Made by a program: the position numbers and the translations under genes. Shown piece after piece: positions 24,035 to 36,565 of a stretch of DNA of 64,000 nucleotides. The stretch covers positions 117,761 to 181,760 of the forward strand of contig PUQB01000511.1 in the NCBI GenBank assembly GCA_003024785.1. Direction: 5' to 3'. Origin of the DNA: Selaginella tamariscina (lineage: Eukaryota; Streptophyta; Lycopodiopsida; Selaginellales; Selaginellaceae). Each line of letters begins with the position of its first letter. Within the stretch, counting starts at the first letter, position 1. The notes under the pieces were generated by a model that saw only the letters and a program-made list of their open reading frames with translations, had not been told where the DNA came from and ran no database searches.

Positions 24035-24766
24035 ATGGTTTGTATGGAAGAACCACTCGTATCCTTCCCAGAGGGCTTTGTTCCCGACTTCACATACGTT
24101 GTTAAGAACGTGGTAGCTTCTGACGTCGAGACGCTGGCTGCTCCATCGGAGGGCTGCGGATGCGAAGACAGTTACTGCAGTCCCATCTCGTGTGCGTGCA
24201 TACAGAGAAACGGCGGCATGATCTCCTCGGAGGCATCACGAAAAAAGGGGTCCGTGTACGAGTGCGGATCACAGTGCAGATGCTCCTCGGACTGCCCTAA
24301 CAGATCCTCACAGGGCGGTATTCAGAGACGGCTTAGGGTTGTCCGCACACAAGGTAAGGGTTTCGGAGTGCAGGCAGGAGAGCACATTCCTAAAGACAGC
24401 TTCGTATGTGAGTACATGGGGCAGGTTTTGAGGGATCCAGGATCTGGCAACTCTTCAGTGTATAAGTTTGATATATGCGGAGATCGCAGAAAGCTGATTG
24501 TGGACGCGGAAATATATGGTAACGTGGCAAGGTTCATCAACCATAGCTGCGATGGTGGGAACATTCGTGTAGTGCAAGCCTTCTATGATCATGGTATAGG
24601 GCATATAGTAATGTTTGCTGATAAGGATATACAGTGTGGTGAAGAGCTCTTGTTTGATTACTCCGGTGGTAAAGGACGGTTCATTTTTAAAGGGGATTGC
24701 TGCTGTGGATCGAAGAATTGCAGTCGCCCGCTAAATTGGGCATTTGAAAATGCTCTAAATATATAA
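24035..24766 (+). CDS. SET-domain histone-lysine methyltransferase, SUVR3-like
   Basis: Intact 243-residue single-exon frame. A Cys-rich pre-SET segment (about residues 41-90, GCGCEDSYCSPISCACIQR then ECGSQCRCSSDCPNR) should bind a zinc cluster. The SET core (about 97-215) shows the S-adenosylmethionine-binding GKGFGV, the RFINHSCDGGN motif and ELLFDYS. A post-SET Cys group (CCCGSKNC) follows. Pre-SET plus SET plus post-SET is the SU(VAR)3-9 arrangement, whose members usually methylate histone H3 lysine 9 in heterochromatin. There is no YDG/SRA domain, so it resembles the short SUVR3/SETMAR-type proteins more than SUVH. Its clean frame contrasts with the broken genes around it. Substrate is inferred from family only. 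Confidence 0.9.
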   Translation: MVCMEEPLVSFPEGFVPDFTYVVKNVVASDVETLAAPSEGCGCEDSYCSPISCACIQRNGGMISSEASRKKGSVYECGSQCRCSSDCPNRSSQGGIQRRLRVVRTQGKGFGVQAGEHIPKDSFVCEYMGQVLRDPGSGNSSVYKFDICGDRRKLIVDAEIYGNVARFINHSCDGGNIRVVQAFYDHGIGHIVMFADKDIQCGEELLFDYSGGKGRFIFKGDCCCGSKNCSRPLNWAFENALNI

Positions 24767-25291
24767 ACACATCCGCAAGAAGTTTAAGTATAATAAACTG
24801 TATTTATTAGCAAATTATCTTCACAAATTACTTATATATATATATATATAATCTCCACTTAAATGCAAAAGTTAACTTTTATATCGTAAAGTAGTATTAT
24901 GTATATGTAAGTGTAATTAAGTAATGTACAAGAAGTTTAAAGTTTTTATGGACAAAATACGGTTAAAATCATATATATAATAAATGTTAGTATTATATAT
25001 TACTTAATTTCCGCAAGAGTTAACTTTTATATCAACGTAATATACACATAAATATAATCCTGGCATATATGAGTTAATTTATTTTAATTTTAAATGACAT
25101 ATAGTATGAAAATGGGTATATACCGTAAGTATAATTAAGTAATGTACACAAGTTTAAAGTTTTAAATGTAATAAAATGTATTTATGAAACTTACCGTTTA
25201 ATCAATATTTTATATTACTGATATTATATGTGTGGTGTGTTATATTTAATCTCCATTGAAATTAGAAGTTGACTTTTATATCATAACGTAA
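24767..25291. repeat. Degenerate repeats upstream of unit A copy 2
   Basis: AT-rich. A motif close to GTTAACTTTTATATC recurs near 24870, 25018 and 25269, and AAGTNTAATTAAGTAATGTAC occurs near 24908 and 25128, suggesting an eroded tandem series of unequal period. A (TA)n tract sits at 24833-24850. No gene seen. Confidence 0.55.
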
Positions 25292-25789
25292 TGTAAAATA
25301 CTTATTACATAAATATAATTTTGTCATATACGCGTTACTTTAAAATTTAAATGACAATAAGGGCTTGGGTCCAAACTCGACGTATTTTGCACACCCCTTA
25401 AATATACCATATTGAAAATATTAATATATATAGCTTTAATAATTGTTTTATTTTCTATAATATTTTTAAAACGTCGAACCCGTAGACTAGATGGGCATCT
25501 TTTATTAATTATTATTTTTCTACATCATGAAATCGAATAAAAATGTATTGACCATATAAAACACTAATATCATTACTACTTTAAATTATTTAATATTACT
25601 TTACCAATCATTTTAACGTGAGCATATCCTCAAACGATCCACATATGCAAAGTTAAAATTACTAAAAAGGTCACCCCTAAATGTGTGCAAGTGATACCCT
25701 TAAATATGTGTTAAGGACGTTAAGCAAAGTACATAATATACATATATATGCACATATTGAGGTGTTAAAATATCTCAAAGGGGTTTTAA

Positions 25790-26396
25790 ATGGGTGTTGT
25801 TCTTTTAGATGGATCAAATATCAAAAAGTTTGTGCAGGATTCAAATGCATTCCAGCCGTTCATCCAGCAGCAATTCTACAATATAGATGTCAATAAGACT
25901 GGGTATATCTCGCGGTCCTCTTTCCGTTCCGTGCTTGAAAACTTCAGCCTCTTGGATATGGAGTTAGACAGGGAAGAAATCTGCAAGAGAACAGGTGACT
26001 CTCTCTCTCTCTCTCTCTCCATGGCGACTGCAGAAGCTCTCTCTCTCTCCATGGAGACTGCAGGATCTTTCTCCCTCTCAACATGGAGACTGCAGGATCT
26101 CTCTCTCTCTCTCTCTCTCCATGGAGACTGCAGGAGCTCTCTCTCTCACGCATGCACGCACACGCATACACACACATCATATGTACAACACTGCAGGAGT
26201 TGAAGTAGATTGCTTGTACGATTCGGTGTTTGATATGTTTGATGCGAACGGGGACGGACGGATTGATATAGTGGAGTTTGCACAGCAGCTGGAGGCGGTC
26301 TTGTTAGGGATTGCTACTGGGCTTGTGCAGCCCATGCATTTAGTGTTGGGTGAGCACAGTCTTTTGAAGGATGTTGCGGAGTATATTGATGCTTAA
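25790..26396 (+). CDS. Small EF-hand calcium-binding protein, intact copy
   Basis: Two exons, 25790-25994 and 26197-26396, with GT (25995) and AG (26196) borders. They join in frame to give 134 residues ending YIDA. The first EF-hand (about residues 32-44, DVNKTGYISRSSF) is weak: it has K and Y where typical loops have D and other polar residues. The second (DANGDGRIDIVEF) is canonical and should bind calcium. The linker reads CKRTGVEVDCLYDSVFDMFD, which fits the plant family in which a GVDV segment precedes LYDSIFDKFD. The start is chosen from the family-like MGVV..DGS N-terminus. The intron carries the minisatellite. It converges with GWD. Likely a calcium sensor; partner unknown. Confidence 0.85.
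26018..26147. repeat. Intronic minisatellite, copy 2
   Basis: About four units of CCATGGAGACTGCAGGA separated by (CT)n, one unit fewer than in copy 1. Unit variants (CAGAAGC, CAGGATC, TTTCTCCCTC) differ between copies. Confidence 0.9.
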
Positions 26397-26791
26397 ATGT
26401 GACCACACGGATATTCTTTTCTTTTCTTTTTTTATTTAATAAAATTTTAAATTAGTTATTTCTGTATTACAATATACGTAATGTTAAAATATTCATTAAA
26501 TAATATCCTATGTCAACCCCCAAGTTAATATATTTAGTTGTGTGTAAAAGTATGATTTTTTAATGAAAGTAACGAGCATATGTTAATGATTATTATTATT
26601 TAATTTTATACTTATGTTAATGGTAAGACCAAGTCAAAAGAGATTTTTAATTAAAAAAACGATTAAAATGCACTATGTATACAATATAAGTATGTTGTGA
26701 AATAAACTGTCTTTCTGAAAATAAATTATTTAATAAAATGTTTTTAACAATGGTTACGCAAGTAATTATATATAATATATTCCATTTACTT

Positions 26792-26840
<49 letters not shown>

Positions 26841-27360
26841 TTTTAAGTTAAATTCTTAGGAAAAGATTTCACATATCATCAAGATATATATTAAAAAGAT
26901 ATTATCAAATACACTTCAAAAATATACTAATGTTTAATGCTGAATTTAATAAACATATGCAGATTAAGCAATTATATCCACCTCTATTTTATATAATGAA
27001 TGTTATAAACAAATTAAAATAAACTGATTGTGTGTGTGTGTGTGTCTATATATATATATACACATATATACACACATGTATGTATGTAAGGATTTTCAAG
27101 CATTTACACGTATAAAGATGGTAAAAGAACTTCAAAATTTTGAAGAATATGCAGGCATAAATCTCTCACACACACACAAGTGTTTTAGTGTATGTATATA
27201 ATTAAAATTGAATTTAATTATATCATGCATTTTTTTAATATAAGTTCCATGATTACTGATAAAACTACAAGGAAAACTAATAGTTAATAAATAGGAAAAA
27301 GAATTTATAAAAAAACATTAATTTATTATTATAATTATATAGTAATTAATAATACACCAC
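26397..27360. other. Intergenic spacer between convergent EF-hand and GWD
   Basis: AT-rich, with (TG)n at 26812-26838 and 27031-27044. It matches 1330-2274 with small indels. No gene seen. Confidence 0.7.
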
Positions 27361-27763
27361 TTACATTTGTGGCCTTGTTTGGACAACGTAAAGCTCCCCG
27401 TCTTTAATACAGCCTTCTATGTCCTGAGGAGTCCCATAAACGTTTTCAATCTCTGCACCTGCGCTCGCAACGTTTGACAAAATTGTCTTCTGGAAATTCA
27501 CATCTAACAACAGCTTATCTGTTGAATAATCCACTGCTCTTTCCTCTTCTCTATCCATAGGAACACTGCGTATATAGAATTAAACTATTAAATTATTTAT
27601 ACGTGTACAGTTGTAACATATATATGTATCTGATGTGTGTGTGTGTGTGTGTGTGTATACACATATATACTGCATAAGTATGTAAAACATGCCATATATA
27701 GAACATACATATGTGTTGCATATATAAATAAATAAAAATTATATGTGACACATTAGACAATAA

Positions 27764-27795
<32 letters not shown>

Positions 27796-27970
27796 CATCA
27801 ACTCCTTTTGGTATGTGTATGTGTGTCCAAGTCTTTATATACAATACACACACACCTGTCATATAAACCTGCTCCAGCGTATCCTTCTAAATCCTCTCCA
27901 TTGGAATCCGAACGGAAAATCACGGATGGCCTCAAAAACAGACCAACCCGTTTGCTCGGATATCCAAGTA

Positions 27971-28002
<32 letters not shown>

Positions 28003-28557
28003 CTTTGTATACACCCATTTATGTATGTATGTGGAAACACATGTTGTATTTGTGTATGGTATTGTACCTTTGGGCTCTTTAAGTCGGACTTCTGTGTTAC
28101 AAAGCTCAAAGCACGGCCTTGATAGGCTCCAACTAAAGTCTCTCCTAACCCCTTAACAACCTGTGAGTGTTAAACATCAGCTGACCTCTTCTTAAATCAC
28201 AAAATGCTTAACTATGAATATATTATGTATTAGCTTGTGTATTCGACGAATATGTATATGGTTCATCTTATACATTAACTTTGTTTGTAAGTGGTTAGTA
28301 TATACATATCCATCTTCCATTTGAGTTTACGCACGCACGTGCACACACACTCACACACCACCTCAGCATAGATTTCTGAGGCATTTCCAGTAGATGGATT
28401 TGTGGTGTGTATCACGAAGGCATAGTCTGCACATATAATTTCTTGAACTAGCACAGCCATTCTGAGGTTCTCGTGGTCAATCTTTGCTTTGCGTGTACTA
28501 ATATACGCTCTTTCATTCCACTTGGACGCCCACACCTGGTTAAATAGTACGTGTGTT

Positions 28558-28595
<38 letters not shown>

Positions 28596-28977
28596 CATAC
28601 CCGTCTAATAGCCATCCATGCTTGCTCCCAACGCTGCTCCCCTTCGTTACCCGGCCATGGCATTTTGTTACTCAACATAGCTTCTTTCAACTCATCAACC
28701 TGAAAACAAGTCAGGCGTTTACATATATATATAAAGACTGCATATAAAAAACACACACACACACACACACACCAATTTGGGAGGGGCTTTCAACTTTAAA
28801 ACGGTCTGGCGGATTTCTTTAAGTTTGCTTAAGTCTCCATCCGCTAATTCTCGTTTCAACTGTTGTATCTCTGAAGCAACCTCCTGCAATACAACAAGAA
28901 TCAGCTGTATATAGTGTGTAGACACACGCACACACATACACGTGGTTGTTACAAATGCGTATGTATTTTATATATAT

Positions 28978-29059
<82 letters not shown>

Positions 29060-30741
29060 TGTATGTTTTATTACCTTATTTATGCTCTCTGAAAGCACTT
29101 CTTCAAAAACACCAAACGGCAATGCTACAGATGTAGGAAGTTTTATCCAAGAAGGAAGTTTGCCTCTGAGTTTTGCAGTGTTTAGCGATTTAGCTCCAAC
29201 CTATGTTATATAAGCATATTAATGAAATGCTTAATTAATTAATAAAAGATAATTAATACACAGTTATCCACTTACCAACTCAGGTGTGAATTCATCCGCA
29301 GAGACAGCATATTTTCCCATAAATGTCTTGTTTTTCAAAACTATATGTGGAGGTTCAACTTCTTCAGATTCAGCAGCCGCTTCACTCGTCATTGCAGACT
29401 CAGTTATTTGGCTACAATAAACATGATTGTGTCAGTGTGTGTGTGGTGGTGGTGGTGGGGGGGCTTGTGTATTACCTATAGGCAATTTCTGAAGATTTTG
29501 TAAGCTCTAGTTTTACACATTTGCCTTCTAACGCCCGGAGCTCATCTAGGATTTTTGGATCAAAACAAGTTGCAAACAAAACCTGTAAAGTACCCATCAT
29601 TGAGAGAGAGAGAGACAGACACTGACGAATGTAATACATATTATACATACTCTTATACGTACAAGTGTCACACATACAACAGACAAATCACAAATGTTAG
29701 ACTATACATTTATGTGTCTAGTGCAAATGAAAAGTGTAGAGGCACACACACGGACACACCTTGCTGTTTCGGGCACGAACAGAGACGTGGGAGAGCACGT
29801 CAGGCATATCAGGGGTCAAAACCGCAACAGCTCCGTCTGGGATCTCCTCCTCACCTTTCACCCTGCCTGATATCAACACCGTTGGCCTGTCGTACACCTT
29901 ATCTTGTACGTCACCAAGTTCGTGTGCCACTGTAACATATCCTTTCACATTGACAGGGCTTATCACTTGCCAACTGCACCAAACAACCAAGTTTGTGTGT
30001 GTTGTGTGTGTGTTTGCTGTATATACATACAGAGATATGTACTCAATGCATATATACACGACTCAAATACACACACACACACACACATATATTACTTACG
30101 TATATGTCTGTATTAACACACAAACATATGCATATTTCCACACCCACACACGTGCAGATTAACATACCTTCCTAGATGTGCTGTAGTTCTTAATACTGGA
30201 TCTAGTCTGTTTAAGAGTATAGAAAGTGAAGCGGCAGATCCTGCTCGTATCATTTCTTCAGTAAAAATTTCCATCTAATAACAGATGAAAGTTTAAGCGA
30301 TACACATATAAACATAGATACATAATGTACATAGAAACAGATACACAGATATGCACATCTATATGTACACATGTGCATATACGTATATAAACACATATAT
30401 ATATATAGCACTAACCGCCCATTGCTCGACTCCGAAGGATATACCCAGATATTCTGCGGTCGGCTGGAGGACTTTGTGGTAGTGTTCTGCTTTGTCAGCA
30501 AGTACAAGACGGGTACGATCTAGTACGGCCTTGGCACGCAATGCCCAGTTCTCCGCTTTAGAGTTACACAAGTTGAGTATAACATGCCAACTCTGTGCAC
30601 ACATTATCGCGTGAGTTTAATCCTATACATGTATAAATTGTGTATATGTGTATGTATATGCGTGTCTATAATGTATAAGATACACAGGGACCTACATATA
30701 ACGTACTGCACAATAAGACGACACTAAAAGGTTAATTTATT

Positions 30742-30777
<36 letters not shown>

Positions 30778-33700
30778 CATATACATGTATATTTTTTGTG
30801 TTTAAGTAAGTTTTCCCTGTATATTGATAGTCTCCATCTCTCCATCCCTCCCTCGCTCTCTCTCTCCCCTCTCTCTCTCTTTCTATGTGCGCAAGCGTGT
30901 GTGTGGACAAACACGTACCTTCAGACAGTAAACAAGTTCTTCATTGTTATCACTTGAGAGACACAAATTCTCCAACACAAGACAGATTATTTGAATAAGA
31001 TCCTGTAAAATGAATCATTATATATGATACAAATAAATACAGAATATTATTATAAACCATTTTTTATACAAACTGTTTTGTATTGTATGTATGTATGTGT
31101 GTGTGTGTGTGTGTGCTTATATATATATAGAGAGAGAGAGAGGGAGGGAGGAGGGAGGGAGGGAGGGAGGAGAGAGAGAGAGAATAGATTATTAAGATAA
31201 TTTAAACATACAGAAGGCGATGCTTTATTTAGTCCTTCAAGTCCCCTCTCAACTGCTGTTCTCACTGTAGAATCCAATCCGAGGTCCAGAAATATAATGT
31301 CTTTCAATCTATTATGTGGCTTCTGTAGCGTTGGTAATAATTCTCTTCGGGATTCTATTAATGCCTGTAAAAAGAACATTAATATGTATAAATCATATAC
31401 ACATTATGCATATAATGTATGACGAATACAATATGATGTATATACTACATTATACATCATGTTAGCAATTGCATAACCATACACAGTTTCTGTTTCATAA
31501 AATGCATAGGTATGTCTATATAGACGAATGATATTATTGATACAATCTGGTGATACTACGTGAACTCAAATATTGCTGAGAGAGAGAATACTTCTTTGCT
31601 TGATTCTTTACTTAATATTGAGTAGTATATTCTTTTTCATCTCTCTCTCTCTCTCACACAACACACACACACAGCTAGGAAATAATGTTACCTCCAGAAG
31701 TGGGAGCACATCTCTGTCTTCTACATGTTGCATTACATATCTTAATAAATCCTGAGAAAGTTGACAATGTAAGAAAAATATAATCATCATACATACCATA
31801 GTTATAAATAGTTAATTAAGATTAGAGGTAAGCTTACCGGCAATGCTGGGGATAAACCACTGATGGGATGGACTTGAACTGTTTTCATAAAATCGTGTCC
31901 CTGCATATATATATTTATGTATATATCTATATATATATGTGGGTGTGTATATATATAGTAGTTAGGCAGAATATATAACTATTACATATCTATTCATAAT
32001 AATATCCAATTAAAACCTAAACCGCAGATCAAACACATACACCGACTTGACGAGCGAGCAAGCACGCACACACACACGGACACACACACGGACACACGCA
32101 CTTGATACGGGGATCGCTCGAGGAACATAGTACTTTACACACACGCATGTAAGTCATGGAGGTCGAATCATTTTCCGAATGTACATAAACATACACATAT
32201 ATGCACGCCTAAACACACACACACAAATAACTTAGTATTAATAAATGTACCTCAGCAGAATAACCCATACAAGTTGAAATAGCAGACTCAAGATCTGCAC
32301 CAGAATGGACAGCCTGCATAATAAAGTTAATAAATTACATGTTATAATATAGAATGTATGTATATGTGTGTACCTTTAGAGTCCTCATATATGCAGTTAA
32401 ATCACGAATTAAACCATCTTTTTGATCTGGCCGTAGATTTGGCTCCGAGACAATGGGTCTGTCGTAGCTTGCTAAACGCTCTTTAGTCACCCCATTATCA
32501 TTTAACGTTTTCCAGTAAACATCGAGCTTAAAACCGTTTTGAATATAATCCAAAAGCGCCTGTAAAATCAAAATAGTTATATTTTATTATTTCTTAATTT
32601 CAAAATTGTTATTAGTTTAAAGTTAATGAGATTTAAGGTTTAAGTAGATTTTAAAAATTAATGTTTAAAATTTGGATCACGTAGCATTTAAAAAACTTAC
32701 TTATAAAATGTTTACAACGTTATGCCAAATTATAAGACCTATTATTAATCATCTCAAGTATTCAACGATTTACTTTATATATATATATATAGATAGATAG
32801 ATAACATTTAAAGATTAAGGCCTTGTGTGTGTGTGTGTGTGTGTGTGGAGAGAGAGAGAGAAGAGAGAGAGACAGAGAGTTCACCTGGCAAATAACAACA
32901 TCATCCGGACTTGTATTATTGTGAAGCTTCTGATGCCATTCTTCCATCATCCCCCTTTGCAGTCATTATTTCGCTGCAAAAAAAAAAAAAAAATATATAT
33001 AAAATTAGAAAGGAAAGAAAATAAAATGCATAATCAAGCCATTCCATGTCATTGTTAATAGGGAGTTAAGAAGATGGTATAAAGTACACACACACGCTCA
33101 CACACAAACACATATCCATATGTATACCTGTATGACGAGGATTTCATCACGAATACGTTGTCCAACATCACCTTGTGCACCTCTTCCAACAGTGCTTAAT
33201 GTAAGCCTAACAAGCTCCCGGTTATGAGGCTGCTCAACAAATATAGCCTGAAGCAAGTCAGTTAATCTGTCTGTGCTGCACTTATTTCACTGCAACCATA
33301 TATAGACCCTATAAGTTCCATGCATGTATGCGCGCACGTGTGTGTGTGTTTGTGAGAGAGAGAGAGAGATTAGAAATATTATGTAAATATATATAACAAC
33401 GTACCGGGGTTTCACATTGTAGTTTTTGTTCCAAGTAAGTTGACGCATAGCCATATATCGAAGCCACACAAGGAACCCCGCTATTGCAAGCTCTCCTCCA
33501 TCTTTAGCACGCTGCAACAATCTGCTGCTATATTGTACCTAAATAAAATTATCAAAACCATGAACAACAAAATACATACTAGAAAACTATGCGTGTGCTA
33601 ATATTTAATATGTATATTATAATAAGTGAACAAGATTAAAAACCTGTGCATAAGTGAACGCTCTGCTTCGCTTTCTAAGCTTGCTATTTCATCCAGCAAC

Positions 33701-34256
33701 CACTTGCACGTCCCGGTTGCATCTGGTTTACCCTGCCATATAAAAACATTCATCATGCTAATTCTTAACTACAATCATGTTTTCATAGTACAATGCAAGT
33801 CTTAACTGCACACAGAGATGCACACACACACACAAACCACGCAAACATCCCATAACTTACCTTGGCTTCCTTCTTTTCAGAAGGTAAGAGGAGATATAAA
33901 AATCTGAATCATTACACTTGATCCAGTTGCTTCCAGCCTTCAATACAAATGGCATACCAAGAAACTTTCCTTGCCAAGATTAATATCCAAAGACTGGAAA
34001 CAAACACACACACATTATTACTCACACATATATGTATATACACCATGTATATAATGTGTGAGTGTGAGTGTGCGTGTGCATGAGTTACATAGTGCGTTCT
34101 ATACGAATATGCAGACACTACCTGCAAAGAAGAGTCACCATCAAACTCTCCGACACATGGTGTTTCTAGAGCCTCTTTGATTGCTTCAGAGCCAGGAGGA
34201 GAAACGTCCTCTGGAGGTCTCTGCCACACATATACGCCCATGCATATGCGCAATAT

Positions 34257-34292
<36 letters not shown>

Positions 34293-36565
34293 CTTCCATT
34301 CTCTAGCATTGTTCTGGGATAACGACCAGTGTACAGCTAGAGGCTCCTTTATATCTGATGCAATTGTCACATGTAGGTTTCCATCAGCCTTGGTCGCAAA
34401 AGTCTACTCTACGTGCACCATTATTTCATCAGTTCTCTGTGTTTGTGTGTTCTAGAACCATGTACCACAATAATAATACATAATTCAATATTCATCTCGA
34501 CATTATAGCACCGTATACACTATGTTGCAATCTGTGTGTATGTATATATATACACGTACATAAACACACAACGCACACACACAAATTGCACAATAGTAAA
34601 TACAAAATAAAACGTTTACCAAAAGCTCTTTATCACCCAGCTTGAAAATCTTCTTAAACAAAACATTGTCACCAGCAGCCTCCACTAATTCCGATAGTGC
34701 TTTTTCCAGTTACTAGGCTCGCGGGCCTTATGTTCAACTCCAGCTTCTCATTAACCTTCAATTAAAATATTGAATTTGCAAATTAAGAGTAATAAAATAT
34801 ACATTTACATATAGTATACATAATTAATTGAGTTTTATCAGGACGTAAAACATCTAGTTTTACTGAGATAATGCAAGTAACTATTTGTGTTGAACACACA
34901 CAGACACACAGACACATATACATATATACCTTTTTATAGTTGTTTATGAGCTCGGAAAAATCACGTTGTTTACGGGTTATTCTTCCACCTTTGTGAGGAG
35001 TGCTATGTTGTTGCTGGTTTTCTTTACCACCGGAGTTTAGCTTTGCACGAATGCCGTCAATTGATGCACCATTTGCCACTTCTTGTTGGAGTTGTTTACG
35101 TGCTTCCTCGTATTCTGACTGACATCAAGAGCAAAGTTTTACTAAGAGTAATACATATGCATATATTATCTGCATATGTATACAGACACACAACTATTAA
35201 TAAACATTTTCACAGCAGTGAAGAACTAGCACACAAAGTAAACATAAGGCAGATTACAGAAACATCCCAATTGCAACTTAAGAAACACACGCACACACCC
35301 ACGCACGCGCCAAGCTGACTATAGATATCAGCTTACTGTGTATACACGTGTGTGTGTTGTAACGGGCAAACCTTTACTAAGAAATAAGCATAATGTAGAT
35401 TACCTTCTGTTTTTCAGGTGAATAATTTTGTTTCCCTTTTTTTCCCAGTTAATAAATGCTTGAAGACTAATAAGATCCTCCGGTATGTATACCTGTGAGT
35501 GTGGTACGTTCACGTGGAAATTCCTCCCATTCAACTTGAACCTGTTAAAATGTATATATAAAAAGATATCCATGTACCTCCTTCTCTCTGTGTGTGGAGA
35601 TATATATACATTGTTACCATCTATCAGTTGCGTCGTCCCTTAACAAAAACTCGATTGCTTTCAACTCTTTGTCAGGAACTTCAATCTTGAGTGTGTTAGC
35701 ATCACCAGACTGAAAAGAGAACAATACTAGTGATAAATGCACAGACATACTCCGTACATGTGTATATGCATGTGTGTGTGTGTATAACGTTAATATAGGA
35801 CAGACCTTTGCAAAAGGAGACTGCAATGCCACATTGTTATAATCCCGTGTGCCTGGAGGTCTATGCGATGGAGCCTCCACTTCCTAAACTTAAAGCGTTT
35901 CAATATTTTAAGTATAACACAGACACGCACACGAATGCACACACGTATACCCGTCATTTCCCTTGAGTGCACCCCAATGGAGAAAAAGGGACGCTGCATT
36001 GCAATCGGAAACATGTAGCTCCAAATATGCAGGACCACCATCACCCGCACACCCCGTTTTCACCTGCATGTGTATGTGTTGTAGTTTTGATAAATATGTA
36101 ATAAAACTGTGTGTGTGCGTGTGTATCTATCTATCTATACTGTTCTATACTAGCACCATATTTATACGTACATATAATTATATATGCATTCTCTACGAGT
36201 AAAGTAAACATACCCTCAACTTTCCGCCACCATCCAGGTTAAACTCTTGAGCAATCTACAAGTTGCAAGATTTCAGCTTAAATAGTGTACATTATATAAT
36301 ATATCATTTGTGTTGTGTGTGTGTGTTATGCATACCTCTGAAGATCCTTGGACGGCCTGTGGCATGTATATTCTGCTTCTTCTATGTATTCCGAAACTCC
36401 GCTGCTCTTAAACAATGGAGGAGCCAATCTGCGACAGTCATAAGAAGAGATTTTAAACACAGGAGCATGAATTTGACAAGCGCATTGGCCAGGAAGAGGC
36501 TTAGATCTCTGTTCCCCGAAAATGCGGCACGAAATACAGCTCGCTTGCAATGACATGTACTGCAT
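27361..36565 (-). CDS. GWD1: Alpha-glucan, water dikinase (GWD), copy 2, with frameshifts
   Basis: About 33 exons. The first ones are 36336-36565, 36214-36255, 35951-36063, 35806-35883, 35618-35709, 35404-35541 and 34930-35118; the last is 27361-27565. Exon 1 (start MQYMSLQASC) is rich in Ser, Arg and Cys, as a chloroplast transit peptide. Two CBM45-like starch-binding segments follow (LELHVSDCNAASLFLHWG; LHVTIASDIKEPLAVHWS). Then come MMEEWHQKLHNN, the autophosphorylated His (codon 29787-29789, in DVLSHVSVRARN) and a C-terminal dikinase region with FRSDSNGEDLEGYAGAG. Relative to the family, single-base losses occur near 34747, 34709, 33971, 33520, 33271 and 32953, all in exons 8-15. One further shift, near 33890, is shared with copy 1. 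Exons 16-33 look clean. Either a recent pseudogene or a functional gene with assembly indels. Confidence 0.85.

Larger units (their letters stand above)
25292..36497. repeat. Segmental duplication unit A, copy 2 (EF-hand + GWD)
   Basis: Matches 1-11349. The copies are nearly identical in exons and introns, with microsatellite length changes and small indels. Beyond 36497 the GWD first exon continues here but not in copy 1. Confidence 0.95.
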
